A program made the position numbers and the translations under genes. From contig JAIRVP010000028.1 in the NCBI GenBank assembly GCA_031253835.1, positions 1-64,000 on the forward strand: a DNA stretch of 64,000 nt. Direction: 5' to 3'. Of this stretch, positions 1 through 9,918 are shown one piece after another. How positions within the stretch are numbered: position 1 is the stretch's first letter; every line of letters starts with the position of its first letter. The notes below the pieces were generated by a model. The model was not told the origin of the DNA. It saw nothing but the letters and a program-made list of their open reading frames with translations, and did no database searches. Source of the DNA: Burkholderia sp. GTDB taxonomy: Bacteria > Pseudomonadota > Gammaproteobacteria > Burkholderiales > Burkholderiaceae.

Positions 1-177
1 GCCGTTCGCGCTGCGCGCGCCGGCAGCGCCCGGCTGCGTCGCATAGACGCCGCCGGCCGGGAACGCCTGCGCGACGGGTGCATCGGGGCGCTTGTAATGC
101 GGCGCCATCGTGCAGCCCGCGGCGAACAGCGCGGCAGCCAGTGCCGCCACCGTTGCGGTCAAAGCATGTTTTTGCAT
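1..177 (-). CDS. RND outer membrane factor lipoprotein, N-terminal part (OprM/OprB type)
   Basis: The first 59 codons of an outer membrane channel lipoprotein run off the left edge. The start is ATG at 175-177. The N-terminus is a lipoprotein signal: a short basic end (MQKH), a hydrophobic Ala-rich stretch and a lipobox LFAAGC with Cys at about residue 22. The MAPHYKRPDAP-like stretch after it is typical of the NodT/OprM family. Only 2 bases separate this start from the stop of the pump gene, so the two are very likely cotranscribed and translationally coupled. It would be the exit duct of the tripartite pump encoded at 180-4625. The body of the protein lies outside the window. Confidence 0.88.
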   Translation of the reverse strand, partial: MQKHALTATVAALAAALFAAGCTMAPHYKRPDAPVAQAFPAGGVYATQPGAAGARSANG

Positions 178-179
178 CG

Positions 180-3100
180 TTACTGCCCCTTCGAATCGTG
201 TGCGTCGTCGTGACCGCGCTGCAGGTCACCCTGCACGAGACGCCATGCATCATCGACGTTTTCCGTCTCGCCGCTGAAGATCGCGCGAACCCGCACGAAG
301 AACATCGGGATCATGAAAATCGCGAGGAATGTCGCCGTGATCATCCCGCCGATCACGCCCGTACCGATCGCGTGCTGGCTGGCGGAACCCGCGCCGTTGC
401 TGATCGCGAGCGGCAGCACGCCGAGCATGAATGCGAGCGACGTCATCAGGATCGGGCGCAACCTCAGGCGCGCCGCCTCGATCGCCGCGCGCACCGGCCC
501 CATGTTCTCCTGCGCTTGCAACTCGCGCGCGAATTCCACGATCAGGATCGCGTTCTTCGCCGACAAGCCCACGGTGGTCAGCAGGCCGACCTGGAAGAAC
601 ACGTCGTTCTCGAGGCCGCGCAGCATCGTCGCGAGCAGTGCGCCGACCACGCCGAGCGGCACGACCATGATGACCGAGAACGGGATCGACCAGCTTTCAT
701 ACAGTGCCGCCAGACACAGGAACACGACGAGGATCGAGATCGCGTACAGGATCGGCGCCTGCGAACCGGACTGGATTTCCTGGAACGACAGGCCCGTCCA
801 CGAGTAGCCGATGCCTTCCGGCAGCTTGCTCGCGAGCGCTTCCATCGCGGCCATCGCCTGGCCGGTCGACTTGCCTTCCGCGGCCTGCCCCTGGATTTCG
901 ATCGACGACACGCCGTTGTAGCGTTCGAGCTTCGGCGAACCGTAGATCCAGTGGCCGGTCGAGAACGCGCTGAACGGCACCATCCCGCCCGCACTGTTGC
1001 GCACGTACCAGATGTTCATGTCTTCCGGCGTCATCCGGAACGGCGCGTCCGACTGCACGTACACCTTCTTGATCCGGCCATCGGTATCGAGGAAGTTGTT
1101 CACGTACTGCGAGGCCCACGCGATCGAGAACGTCTGGTCGATCGCAGCGGCCGTGACGCCGAGCGCATTCGCTTTCTCGCGATCGATGTCGACCTTGTAC
1201 TGCGGCGTGTCGTTCAGGCCGTTCGGACGCACGAGCGCGAGCGCGGGATCCTTCGCGGCCATCCCGAGCAGCTGCCCGCGCGCGGCCATCAGCGCTTCGT
1301 GGCCGAGACCGGCGTTGTCCGTCAGCTCGAAGTCGAAGCCGGCGGCCGTGCCGAGTTCGGGAATCGACGGCGGATTGAACGGAATCACCATCGCGTCCTT
1401 GTACGTCGAATAGTGCGCGAAGGTCCGGCCGATCAGCGCCTGCACCTTCTGGTCCGAACGCTGGCGGTGCTCGTACGGTTTCAGCTTCACGAACACGAGG
1501 CCCGCGTTCTGGCCGCGGCCCGCGAAGCTGAAGCCGTTGACCGTGAACACTGAGTCGACCACATCCTTCTCCGCGGTCGTCAGGTACGTGTTGATGTTGT
1601 CGAGCGTCTTGCCGGTCGTCTCCTGCGTGGAGCCGGACGGCGTCTGCACGATCATGAACATGTAGCCCTGGTCTTCATCGGGCAGGAACGACTTCGGCAG
1701 GCGCGCGAACATCACGCCGACCGCGATGAACACGGCCAGGTAGATCACGAGCCAGCGGCCCGAGCGGCGGATCACGTGATTCACGCCGCCCGTGTAGCGA
1801 TCGCGGCTGCGATCGAAGGTCCGGTTGAACCAGCCGAAGAAACCCTTCTTCTCTTCGTGATGGCCCTTCGGGATCGGCTTCAGGATCGTCGCGCACAGTG
1901 CCGGCGTCAGGATCAACGCGACGAGCACCGACAGCACCATCGCCGACACGATCGTCAGCGAGAACTGGCGATAGATCGCGCCGACCGATCCGCCGGAGAA
2001 CGCCACCGGCACGAACACGGCCGACAGCACGAGCGCCACGCCGACCAGTGCGCCGGTGATCTGGCCCATCGCCTTGCGGGTCGCCTCCTTCGGCGACAAG
2101 CCCTCTTCCGCCATCACGCGCTCGACGTTCTCCACCACCACGATCGCATCGTCGACCAGCAGGCCGATCGCGAGCACGAGGCCGAACATCGACAGCGTGT
2201 TGATCGAGAAGCCGGCGACACCCATGATCGCGACCGTGCCGAGCAGCACGACCGGCTCCGCGATCGTCGGGATGATCGTCGCCCGCAGGTTCTGCAGGAA
2301 CAGGTACATCACGAGGAACACGAGCACGATGCCCTCGATCAGCGTCTTGACCACTTCCTCGATCGACAGGCGCACGAACGGTGTCGTGTCATACGGGTAG
2401 TGGACGACCAGACCGTGCGGGAAGTACTTCGACAGCTCGTCGATCTTGGCCCGCAGCGCCGTCGCGGTCGCCAGCGCGTTCGCACCGGTCGCGAGCTGGA
2501 TACCGAGGCCGGCCGTCGGCTGCCCCATGTATTTCGTGTCGAACGTGTAGTTCTCCGAACCCAGCGCCGCGCGGCCGACGTCCTTCAGCCGGACCTGCGA
2601 ACCGTCCTGGTTGACCTTCAGCAGGATGTTGCCGAACTGCTCGGGCGTGCGCAGCAGCGTCGATTCGGTGATCGTCGCCTGCAGCATCGTGCCCGGCTTC
2701 GCCGGCGTGCCGCCGATCTGGCCGCCCGCGATCTGCACGTTCTGCTGCGTGATCGCAGTCGATACGTCGATCGGCGTGAGGCTGTAGTTGGTCAGCTTGA
2801 CGGGGTCGAGCCAGATCCGCATCGAGAACTGCGAACCGAGCAGCAGCGTCTGGCCGACACCGTTCACGCGACTCAACGGATCGAGCACGTGCGAGGCCAC
2901 GTAGTTCGTCAGATCCTCCTTCGACATGCGGCCGTCCTCGGAGTTGAACGCGAACCACATCAGCCAGTTGCTGCTCGACTTCGTGACCTGCATGCCGAGC
3001 TGCTGCACGACCTGCGGCAGGTTCGGCGTCGCGAGCGACAGCTTGTTCTGCACCTGCACCTGCGCGACGTCCGGATTCGTGCCCGGCGAGAAAGTCAGCG

Positions 3101-3371
3101 TGATCGTTGCGTTGCCCGAGTCGTCGCTCGTCGACGACATGTACAGGAAGTTGTCGAGACCGCTCATCTGCTGCTCGATCACCTGCGTCACCGTGTCTTC
3201 CACCGTCTTCGCGGAAGCACCCGGATAGTTCGCCTGGATCTGGATCGTCGGCGGTGCGATCGTCGGATACTGCGCGATCGGCATCTTGAAGATCGATGCG
3301 ACGCCGGCCAGCATCAGCACGATCGCGATCACCCACGCGAAGATCGGGCGATCGATAAAGAACTTGGCCAT
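180..3371 (-). CDS. RND multidrug efflux pump, inner membrane permease (AcrB/MexB/BpeB type)
   Basis: This 1063-residue protein has the full length of an HAE1 RND pump. It begins with the family signature [16 protein letters not shown], followed by the first porter-domain stretch with PTIAPPTI. The proton-relay motif [18 protein letters not shown] in TM4 carries the two essential Asp residues near position 407, and the TM10 Lys sits in [14 protein letters not shown]. Family members trade protons for drug export and pair with a periplasmic adaptor and an OprM-like duct. All three genes are present here in the order adaptor, pump, duct. Sequence style is closer to AcrB/MexB/BpeB than to CeoB/BpeF. 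Substrates cannot be read from the sequence. Confidence 0.96.
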   Translation of the reverse strand: MAKFFIDRPIFAWVIAIVLMLAGVASIFKMPIAQYPTIAPPTIQIQANYPGASAKTVEDTVTQVIEQQMSGLDNFLYMSSTSDDSGNATITLTFSPGTNPDVAQVQVQNKLSLATPNLPQVVQQLGMQVTKSSSNWLMWFAFNSEDGRMSKEDLTNYVASHVLDPLSRVNGVGQTLLLGSQFSMRIWLDPVKLTNYSLTPIDVSTAITQQNVQIAGGQIGGTPAKPGTMLQATITESTLLRTPEQFGNILLKVNQDGSQVRLKDVGRAALGSENYTFDTKYMGQPTAGLGIQLATGANALATATALRAKIDELSKYFPHGLVVHYPYDTTPFVRLSIEEVVKTLIEGIVLVFLVMYLFLQNLRATIIPTIAEPVVLLGTVAIMGVAGFSINTLSMFGLVLAIGLLVDDAIVVVENVERVMAEEGLSPKEATRKAMGQITGALVGVALVLSAVFVPVAFSGGSVGAIYRQFSLTIVSAMVLSVLVALILTPALCATILKPIPKGHHEEKKGFFGWFNRTFDRSRDRYTGGVNHVIRRSGRWLVIYLAVFIAVGVMFARLPKSFLPDEDQGYMFMIVQTPSGSTQETTGKTLDNINTYLTTAEKDVVDSVFTVNGFSFAGRGQNAGLVFVKLKPYEHRQRSDQKVQALIGRTFAHYSTYKDAMVIPFNPPSIPELGTAAGFDFELTDNAGLGHEALMAARGQLLGMAAKDPALALVRPNGLNDTPQYKVDIDREKANALGVTAAAIDQTFSIAWASQYVNNFLDTDGRIKKVYVQSDAPFRMTPEDMNIWYVRNSAGGMVPFSAFSTGHWIYGSPKLERYNGVSSIEIQGQAAEGKSTGQAMAAMEALASKLPEGIGYSWTGLSFQEIQSGSQAPILYAISILVVFLCLAALYESWSIPFSVIMVVPLGVVGALLATMLRGLENDVFFQVGLLTTVGLSAKNAILIVEFARELQAQENMGPVRAAIEAARLRLRPILMTSLAFMLGVLPLAISNGAGSASQHAIGTGVIGGMITATFLAIFMIPMFFVRVRAIFSGETENVDDAWRLVQGDLQRGHDDAHDSKGQ

Positions 3372-3386
3372 GAAACGGACTCCCAG

Positions 3387-4625
3387 TTATTGCGCGGCCG
3401 ACGCGGCGGCCGAACTCGCAGCAGCATTGGTGGCGGTACTCGCCGGCGCGGCGCTTGCCGGTGCAGCGGACGCCGCATCCGGCGCCGGTGCGAGCTGCGC
3501 CGCGACGGTCTTCACGGTCGCGCCCGGGCGCACCTTGTCGACGCCCTGAACGATCACGTGATCGCCCGCTTGCAGACCGCCTTCGACGATCCAGTCCTGA
3601 CCGTACGTGCCGGTCGTCGTCAACGGACGCGTCTCGACCTTGTTGGCCGCGTTCACGACCAGCGCGACCGCCTGCCCCTTCTGGTCATGCGTGACGCCGA
3701 TCTGCGGCACCAGGAACGCGTTCTCGTTCACGCCCTCCTCGATCCGTGCGCGCACGAACATCCCCGGCAGCAGCACGCGGCCCGGGTTCGGGAAGATCGC
3801 GCGGATCGTCACCGAGCCGGTGGTCTGGTCGACCGTCACGTCCGAGAACTGCAGCTTGCCCGCCTCCGAATAGGTCTTGCCGTCTTCCAGCACGAGCGAC
3901 ACCTTCGCCGCGCCCGGGCCGCTCGTCTTCAGGCGGCCGCTCTGCACGTCCTGACGCAGCTTCAGGCCGTCGAGGCTCGACTGCGTCAGGTCGACGTACA
4001 CCGGATCGAGCTGCTGCACGGTCGACATCAGCGTCGCCTGGCTCGCCTGCACGTAGGCGCCCGGCGTCACTTGCGAGATGCCGACGCGGCCCGAGACCGG
4101 CGACACGACGTCGGTATAGCCGAGGTTGATCTGCGCGGTGTCGACCGCTGCCTTGCCGGCCGCGACGTCCGCCGCGGCCTGGCCTTGCGTGGCCACCGCG
4201 TTGTCGTAGTCCTGCTTGCTGACCGCGTTCGCGGCGACCAGCACCTTGTAGCGCGCGACCAGCGCGTTCTGCGTGACGAGGTTCGCCTGCGCCCGCGCAA
4301 GCGTCGCCTTCGCGCTGTTCAGCGCGGCGACGTACGGTGCCGGGTCGATCTTGTACAGACGCTGGCCAGCCTTGACGTCGGTGCCTTCGGTGAATTCACG
4401 GCGCAGCACGATGCCGTCGACCCGCGCGCGGACCTGCGCGACCAGGAACGCACTGGTGCGGCCCGGCAGTTCGGTCACGGCCGGCACGGCCTGCGGCTGG
4501 ACGGTAACGACGCCGACTTCCGGCGTTTGCGGCGGCGGCGCCGATTCTCTTTTCCCGCACGCGGCCAGGAAAACGGCAGCCGTTGCGGCAGTGATTAAGC
4601 GGTATGGAACCCGTTCGACGCGCAT
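3387..4625 (-). CDS. RND efflux periplasmic adaptor (membrane fusion protein, AcrA/MexA/BpeA type)
   Basis: A 412-residue adaptor. I chose ATG 4625 because GAGAGG lies about 8 nt upstream; an in-frame start 14 codons earlier lacks one. The N-terminus is a lipoprotein signal ending LAACG. Next come the split lipoyl domain (VRARVDGIVLRREFTEGTD and VVSPVSGRVGISQV), an alpha-helical hairpin between them, and the beta-barrel region. An Ala/Ser/Pro-rich low-complexity tail of about 45 residues closes the protein and is unlikely to be structured. It sits 15 bp upstream of the pump gene, so it heads a pump operon. It bridges the inner-membrane pump and the outer-membrane duct. Confidence 0.95.
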   Translation of the reverse strand: MRVERVPYRLITAATAAVFLAACGKRESAPPPQTPEVGVVTVQPQAVPAVTELPGRTSAFLVAQVRARVDGIVLRREFTEGTDVKAGQRLYKIDPAPYVAALNSAKATLARAQANLVTQNALVARYKVLVAANAVSKQDYDNAVATQGQAAADVAAGKAAVDTAQINLGYTDVVSPVSGRVGISQVTPGAYVQASQATLMSTVQQLDPVYVDLTQSSLDGLKLRQDVQSGRLKTSGPGAAKVSLVLEDGKTYSEAGKLQFSDVTVDQTTGSVTIRAIFPNPGRVLLPGMFVRARIEEGVNENAFLVPQIGVTHDQKGQAVALVVNAANKVETRPLTTTGTYGQDWIVEGGLQAGDHVIVQGVDKVRPGATVKTVAAQLAPAPDAASAAPASAAPASTATNAAASSAAASAAQ

Positions 4626-4855
4626 GGAGCGACCTCTCACAAATAGACGACCTTCAATGGGAATCACCAGATCTCCTCACGGCCTGCATGCGCGGGCGGA
4701 ATGCTGTCGCTTCCGGTCCGCCACCCATGCAGGCGCTTGCTTCGGGTGTGCGTTGCACCCTGCGGAGCGTTCGTTTTCCGAACTGCTTCCGTAAAAAGGA
4801 ACGGCGAGCCCGCGGCCCCGGCGGGCACGCGTTGCCGTGGCGGCCAGCCCGGCCG

Positions 4856-5737
4856 CTAGCGCGCGGGCCGGAACGCGGCGCCGGCGAATTCGATGAATGC
4901 GCGCGCGGCGGCCGGCAAATGCGCGGCACGCGCGTGCGCGAGCTTCAGCGTGACGGGCGCGAGCGGGCGGACCGGCGCGATACGCACCAGCGTGCCGGCC
5001 GCCAGATCGGCGTCGACGAGATACGCGGGCAGCACCGCCGCGCCCATGCCGGCCACGGCCAGCCGTCGCGCCATCTCGAGATGGCCGACGCCCGCATTGC
5101 CGGGCACCGGGCCCGGTCGAATCGCGGCCGCAGGGTCGTCGTCGGCCGCCGGCAGTTCGAGCCGCACGGTCGCGAGGTCCGGCCAGTCACCCGACGCAGC
5201 CGCGCCGCCGTGTGCGGCGACGTAACCCGGCGCCGCGACGCGCACGGATTCGTACGCGGCCAGCGTATGCAGCGCGTGCGCACCGGACACCGGCATGCCG
5301 TCGGTCAGGAACGCGACGTCGATGTCTTCGGTGGTCAGGTCGACGTGCGCATCGGTCAGCGTCACGGTCGGCCGCACGTCCGGAAACCGATGCACGAAAC
5401 GATCGAGCAACGCGCTCAGCTGGCTGAGCCCGAACGCGACCGGCGCGGCCACGCGCAACACGCCTTCCGGCTTGCTGCCCATCGCGACGAAGCGGCCGTC
5501 GATCTCGTCGATCGCGCCGAGAATCCGCTCGACGCGCGCGAGATACAGCTCGCCGATTTCCGTCAGCGACTGGTGGCTGGTGCTGCGTTGAAGCAGGCGC
5601 GCGCCGAGCCGCGTCTCGAGCGCATCGACCAGCCGGCTCGCCATCGCCGTCGACACGCGCAGCCGCGTCGCCGCCCGGCGAAACCCGCCTTCCCTTGCCA
5701 CCGTCACGAATGCCCGAATCGATTGAAGTTGGTCCAT
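4856..5737 (-). CDS. LysR-family regulator next to the RND operon
   Basis: A 293-residue LysR-type regulator. The N-terminal winged helix-turn-helix reads FVTVAREGGFRRAATRLRVS and is followed by the effector-binding domain. Start at ATG 5737 gives the usual MDQLQSIRAF opening; the frame stays open upstream but that stretch does not look like LysR protein. It lies upstream of the adaptor gene on the same strand, 230 bp away, so it may have its own terminator and act on the pump promoter in that gap. MexAB/BpeAB-type pumps usually carry a TetR repressor, whereas LysR control is typical of MexEF/CeoAB/BpeEF pumps, so this pairing is a little unusual. Direct regulation is inferred from position only. 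Confidence 0.9.
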   Translation of the reverse strand: MDQLQSIRAFVTVAREGGFRRAATRLRVSTAMASRLVDALETRLGARLLQRSTSHQSLTEIGELYLARVERILGAIDEIDGRFVAMGSKPEGVLRVAAPVAFGLSQLSALLDRFVHRFPDVRPTVTLTDAHVDLTTEDIDVAFLTDGMPVSGAHALHTLAAYESVRVAAPGYVAAHGGAAASGDWPDLATVRLELPAADDDPAAAIRPGPVPGNAGVGHLEMARRLAVAGMGAAVLPAYLVDADLAAGTLVRIAPVRPLAPVTLKLAHARAAHLPAAARAFIEFAGAAFRPAR

Positions 5738-6335
5738 TTGTCCGGATTCCCCTGCGCGGACGGCTGCCGTTCCACCCGCGCCCGCCATCGTGGCGCGGCC
5801 GATCCGCATCGGCCCGGCCAATGCAGCGGCGCCGACGCCGGCCACGCCGGGTCGGTCGGTACGCTCGCGACGGGTGCGCGCCGGCATGCAACGGACGCAA
5901 GCCGGCCTCGGCTGGCCCGATGCACGATCATTCGATAGCAGTCCTGAGTCTTTTCCAGCGGTTCGCGACGGCAACACGCGCGGCAGCGGCCGCGCATCGT
6001 GCGACGGTCTGGCCCGCGTCACCCGAACACGCTGGAACACATTTCTTTCAGCAGGTGCAATGGTATGAAAACCACCGGAAAATGGCTTGCCCGATCCTGC
6101 GATTGTTTTGCCTTAATTTCCGAATTTGTGCGCTGCACACCACGTCACGACGGGCGATGCGGCCGCCGACCGTGCAGGTCCGGATGATCGGGCTAATTTT
6201 CGACAGGTTTGGGCAATCCCGCGCACGCAACTGGCCGTACGATGTGACCGCCGTGCCGGCGCCCCTGCCTGCACCTCGACGAGGAATCGCAGCCGCGCAC
6301 CTCGCATCGCTCACTTCGCCATCCGCTCACGCAAC
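5738..6335. other. Divergent intergenic region, no gene seen
   Basis: About 600 bp separate the divergent LysR and AraC genes. Open frames continue into it from both sides but lack family similarity, so they are probably upstream read-through of the frames. A T-rich stretch around 6046-6140 is the most likely place for promoters. I found no clear operator palindrome or RNA gene. Confidence 0.5.
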
Positions 6336-7316
6336 ATGGAAATCGACGCCCGAACGCCACCGCAACCGCGCCCCCTGCCCGATCACGACCCCCGGTCGCC
6401 GGCACGGCCGCACGCGGCCCGGCTCGCGGCGCTGATCGCCGCGTACGCGCCGCATGACGGGGCGTTCGACCTCCCGGTGCGCGGCATGCGCATCTCGCGC
6501 GCATCGGGCACGCCGCCGCAGTGGAACCACGGCGTGCACCACGCGTGCCTGAGCATCGTCGCGCAGGGCGCGAAATCGATGCGGGTCGGCGACGACACCT
6601 ACGCGATCGACGAAGCGCGGATGCTGGTCGCGACGGCCGACGTGCCCGTCACCGGCCGCGTGATGCGCGCGAACCCGGCCGAGCCGTTCCTTTACGCGCA
6701 GCTCGAACTCGATCCGGCGCGCATCGCGGCGCTCACACCGGTTGTCTTTCCGCGCGGACTGCCGAAGGCCGTCGACTACGGCGCGCTCGACACGCTCGAC
6801 GCGACGCCCGAAATCGTCGACGCCGTCGCGCGGCTGATGCAGCTGATCGCGCAACCCGGCGACCTCGACCTGATCGCACCGCTGATCGTCGACGAAATCC
6901 TCATCCGGCTGCTGCGCGGTCCGTCGGGCGCGCGCGTCGCGCAGGTCGGCGAGGCCGGGTCGACGACGCAGCGCATCTCGCGCGCGGTCGCATGGATTCG
7001 CGACCACTACCTCGACCCGATGACGGTCGACTCGCTCGCGCGGCAGGTCGACATGAGCCCGTCGACGTTCCATCACCACTTCCGTGCGGTCACGTCGATG
7101 AGTCCGTTGCAATGCCAGAAGGTGCTGCGGCTGCAGGAAGCGCGCCGCCTGATGTGCCTGTCGGCGATGGATGCGCGGCAAGCGTGCCGCAGCGTGGGCT
7201 ATGTCAGCGCGTCGCAGTTCAGTCGCGAATACGCGCGGCTGTTCGGCGATGCGCCGGGCCGCGACGTCGCGAGGCTGCGCGGCGAAGCGGTGCCGCTGTC
7301 GCGCGTCGCGCCGTAG
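6336..7316 (+). CDS. AraC-family transcriptional regulator
   Basis: A 326-residue regulator with an N-terminal AraC_N-type domain (around residues 30-190, GAKSMRVGDDTYAIDEARML) and a C-terminal double helix-turn-helix (around 220-315). The first HTH contains MSPSTFHHHFRAVTSMSPLQ and the second RSVGYVSASQFSREYARLFG, typical of the subgroup close to AraC_N/HTH_18 proteins. ATG 6336 (MEIDARTP) was chosen because the upstream continuation of the frame is not protein-like. It converges on the LysR gene 6 bp downstream. No obvious target operon lies beside it. A second regulator of the same subgroup is at 24763-25779. Confidence 0.92.
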   Translation: MEIDARTPPQPRPLPDHDPRSPARPHAARLAALIAAYAPHDGAFDLPVRGMRISRASGTPPQWNHGVHHACLSIVAQGAKSMRVGDDTYAIDEARMLVATADVPVTGRVMRANPAEPFLYAQLELDPARIAALTPVVFPRGLPKAVDYGALDTLDATPEIVDAVARLMQLIAQPGDLDLIAPLIVDEILIRLLRGPSGARVAQVGEAGSTTQRISRAVAWIRDHYLDPMTVDSLARQVDMSPSTFHHHFRAVTSMSPLQCQKVLRLQEARRLMCLSAMDARQACRSVGYVSASQFSREYARLFGDAPGRDVARLRGEAVPLSRVAP

Positions 7317-7322
7317 GCCGCT

Positions 7323-8267
7323 TCACGCACGGTTCGGCCGCGAGCGTGCCCCGCCTTTCTTCCCGCCCGCATTCGCGCGCTCGGCCTGCACGGCTTCGTC
7401 GATGCAACGCACGAAGTATTCGGCCGACGACGTGAGCACCGCGCTGTCGCGAAACAGCAGATACAGATTGCGCGCAGGCGGCTGCCCGACGAGATCGAGC
7501 GTCTTCAGCGTATCGGAGGCATCGCCGCGCAGCGCGAGCTGCGTCCACGCCGTCACCACGTCGCTGTTGACGGCCAGCGCGTAGAACAACGTCTGCGACG
7601 CGCAACGCGTCACGCGGCGCGGCACCGGCAGGCCGGCCTGCCCGAACAGTTCGGCGAGATACGCGCGAAACTCGGCGGACAGCCCCGTATGCAGCCACTC
7701 CGCGTCCTGCAGGTCGGCAAGCGACTTCGCACCGGCGAGCTTGCCCTTGCCGCTCACCGCGAACCACATCGGAAACGTGTCGAGATGCTGGCAGCGCACG
7801 GACGTGAAGTCCTGCGCATCGGCACCCGCGCCCAGTGCGAAATCGAGTGCGCCGTTCTTCAACTGCTCGACGAGCTGCGACGGGCTGCCCTCGACGAATT
7901 CGAGCTGCACGTCGGGCATCGCGCGACGAAAGCGGTTGTACGCGGCCGGCAGCACCGTGATGCCGGCCAGCGGCGTCATCCCGATCGCGAGCCGCCCTTG
8001 CCGGTTCTCGCGCAGCTGCGCCATTTCCTCCTCGGTGCGCGCGACCTCGTTGACGACCAGCTCGGCGCGCTGCAGCATCGCGCGCCCGGCATCGGTCAGC
8101 GTCACGCCCGACGAACTCCGCGCGACCAGCATCAGCCCGAGCTCGTCCTCGAGATCGCGCAGCGAGCGCGTGACGGCAGGTTGCGTGAGGTGCAGGGTGC
8201 GCGCGGCTTCATGGATGCTGCCCGAACGGGCGACGGCCACGAGCGCGCGGAGCTGGTGAAGTTTCAT
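7323..8267 (-). CDS. LysR-family regulator of the MHS transporter/amidohydrolase run
   Basis: A 314-residue LysR regulator: HTH at the N-terminus (GSIHEAARTLHLTQPAVTRS), then the periplasmic-binding-protein-like effector domain. The last about 20 residues are a basic Gly/Lys/Arg tail. It is divergent from the transporter gene at 8453 across 185 bp that contain a LysR-box-like inverted repeat (8316-8332). That arrangement is the classic one for a LysR activator and its target, so I infer it controls the transporter-porin-M20 peptidase run and responds to its substrate. The effector is not identifiable. Confidence 0.92.
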   Translation of the reverse strand: MKLHQLRALVAVARSGSIHEAARTLHLTQPAVTRSLRDLEDELGLMLVARSSSGVTLTDAGRAMLQRAELVVNEVARTEEEMAQLRENRQGRLAIGMTPLAGITVLPAAYNRFRRAMPDVQLEFVEGSPSQLVEQLKNGALDFALGAGADAQDFTSVRCQHLDTFPMWFAVSGKGKLAGAKSLADLQDAEWLHTGLSAEFRAYLAELFGQAGLPVPRRVTRCASQTLFYALAVNSDVVTAWTQLALRGDASDTLKTLDLVGQPPARNLYLLFRDSAVLTSSAEYFVRCIDEAVQAERANAGGKKGGARSRPNRA

Positions 8268-8315
8268 GCGACGAATGGAGGCGGCGGCCGATAGGGCAGC
8301 CAGCAGGCATCAGGG

Positions 8316-8332
8316 GATAAACAGATGTTATC
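8316..8332. promoter_or_regulatory. Candidate LysR operator (GATAA-N7-TTATC)
   Basis: A perfect 5-bp inverted repeat with a 7-bp spacer lies about 50 bp upstream of the LysR start and 120 bp upstream of the transporter start. Dyads of this size (T-N11-A class) are what LysR proteins bind. No experimental support. Confidence 0.45.
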
Positions 8333-8452
8333 AGGATAAAAATTTGCGCGTATCGCGATGTTTTCCCCGGTCTTAACATGCGGCCAGCTCTCGCAGGATG
8401 CCTGACGATCCATGCGGCGCTCACGATACCGATACCCATGGAGACACCCCCG

Positions 8453-9769
8453 ATGCATGACGCCGCCACGCCGCTCGTCGACGCGCCGCCGGCCCCGCGC
8501 CGCCGCTCGGCGCAGACCAGGACGATCATCGCCACCTCGGCCGGCAACGCGCTCGAGATGTTCGACTTCACCGTGTTCAGCTACTTCGCCGCGCTGATCG
8601 GCAAGACGTTTTTCCCGGTCGATTCGGGCACCGGCCCGCTGCTGCTCGCAATGGCGACGTTCGGCGTCGGCTTCGTGATGCGCCCGCTCGGTGGCGTGCT
8701 GATCGGCAACTACGCCGACCGCGCCGGCCGGCGCGCGGCGCTGACGCTGACGATCCAGCTGATGATCGCGGGCACCGCGCTGATCGCACTGACGCCGTCG
8801 TATGCGCGCATCGGCGTCGTCGCACCCGTGCTGGTCGTGATCGGCCGGCTGCTGCAGGGGCTGTCGGCCGGCGGCGAGATCGGCGCATCGACCACCTTCC
8901 TGATGGAATCGGGCCCGCTGTCCGGCCGCGGCTTCATGGTGAGCTGGCAAATGATCAGCCAGGGCATCGCGGCGCTGCTCGGCGCGCTCAGCGGCGCGCT
9001 GCTGTCGGCCGTACTGTCGGCCGACGCGCTCGAAAACTGGGGCTGGCGCGTGCCGTTCCTGCTCGGCCTGCTGCTCGGCCCGGTCGGCTTCTATATCCGC
9101 CGGCATCTCGACGAAACGCATGTGTCGACGCACGGCGCCGGCGGCAGCGCGGTGCGCGAAGTGTTCACGCGCTACCTCAGCCGCGTCGTGCTCGGCACGC
9201 TGATGATCATCGGCGGCACGTCGACGCTGTACATCTTCGTGTTCTACATGCCGGCCTATGCGGTACGCATGCTCCACCTGCCGATGGCGACGTCGCTGCT
9301 CGCCGGCTGTGCGTCGGGGCTCGCGATGATTGTCGCCGCGCTCGTGTCGGGGCTGTGGATCATCGATCGCCTGCCGCGCCGCAAGCCGATGATCGCCGTC
9401 ACGTGGCTGCTGTCGCTCGCGTGCGTGTATCCGGCATTCCGGCTGCTGATCGCCGCGCCGTCGGTCGGGCTGATGGTCGCGATCGTCACCGTCGTGATGG
9501 CCTTCGCTACCGCCGGCAGTTCCGCGTTCCTGCTGCTGATCATGGAAGCGTTTCCGCCTCGCGTGCGCGCCACCGCGCTCGCGACGATCTACAGCTTCGG
9601 CGTGACGATCTTCGGCGGCTTCGCGCAGTTCAACGTGACGTGGCTGCTGCATCGCACCGGCGACCCGATGTCGCCCGCGTGGTACGTGCTCGCGTGCGGC
9701 ACCGTCAGCATGATCGCGCTGTGGCGCTTCCGCGAACGCCCGGCCGATTCGCACGACGACAGCCGCTGA
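8453..9769 (+). CDS. MFS transporter, metabolite:H+ symporter (MHS) family
   Basis: A 438-residue major facilitator protein with about 12 membrane segments. It carries MHS features: NALEMFDFTVFSYFA in TM1, the loop-2/3 motif GNYADRAGRRAAL, and GRLLQGLSAGGEIGASTTFL in TM4, a signature shared with citrate, proline/betaine and alpha-ketoglutarate symporters. ATG 8453 was preferred over 8438 because GGAGA sits 8 nt upstream. It is the first gene of a run with a porin and an M20 amidohydrolase, and is divergent from a LysR gene. The likely role is inner-membrane import of the molecule that the M20 enzyme hydrolyses, or of a related organic acid; the substrate is inferred, not seen. Confidence 0.93.
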   Translation: MHDAATPLVDAPPAPRRRSAQTRTIIATSAGNALEMFDFTVFSYFAALIGKTFFPVDSGTGPLLLAMATFGVGFVMRPLGGVLIGNYADRAGRRAALTLTIQLMIAGTALIALTPSYARIGVVAPVLVVIGRLLQGLSAGGEIGASTTFLMESGPLSGRGFMVSWQMISQGIAALLGALSGALLSAVLSADALENWGWRVPFLLGLLLGPVGFYIRRHLDETHVSTHGAGGSAVREVFTRYLSRVVLGTLMIIGGTSTLYIFVFYMPAYAVRMLHLPMATSLLAGCASGLAMIVAALVSGLWIIDRLPRRKPMIAVTWLLSLACVYPAFRLLIAAPSVGLMVAIVTVVMAFATAGSSAFLLLIMEAFPPRVRATALATIYSFGVTIFGGFAQFNVTWLLHRTGDPMSPAWYVLACGTVSMIALWRFRERPADSHDDSR

Positions 9770-9918
9770 CCGGCGCACCGCTTCATTCACGGCGACGCCG
9801 GGCACCGGCTCCGTCACTCCCTGACAGACAACAGAATCCGCGACGTCGACGCGTGCGCGGGCGGGCCGTTGCACGCCTGCGATGCGCGCGCCGACGATCG
9901 CGACACCACGAGACAAAC

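Noticed and set aside
3551..3564. Palindrome CGATCACGTGATCG with a CACGTG core like parS
   Set aside because: It is in the adaptor coding sequence, its flanks do not match GTTG..CAAC, and it is 20 kb from the parS cluster.
1776..4598. 940-codon open frame on the plus strand opposite the RND pump and adaptor genes
   Set aside because: It is rich in Arg, His and Asp with no family features and mirrors strongly coding minus-strand genes; long antisense frames are expected in DNA this GC-rich. The same applies to the long antisense frames at 30799-31905, 35860-38643, 43563-44867, 48708-50516, 56690-58165 and 58175-59836.
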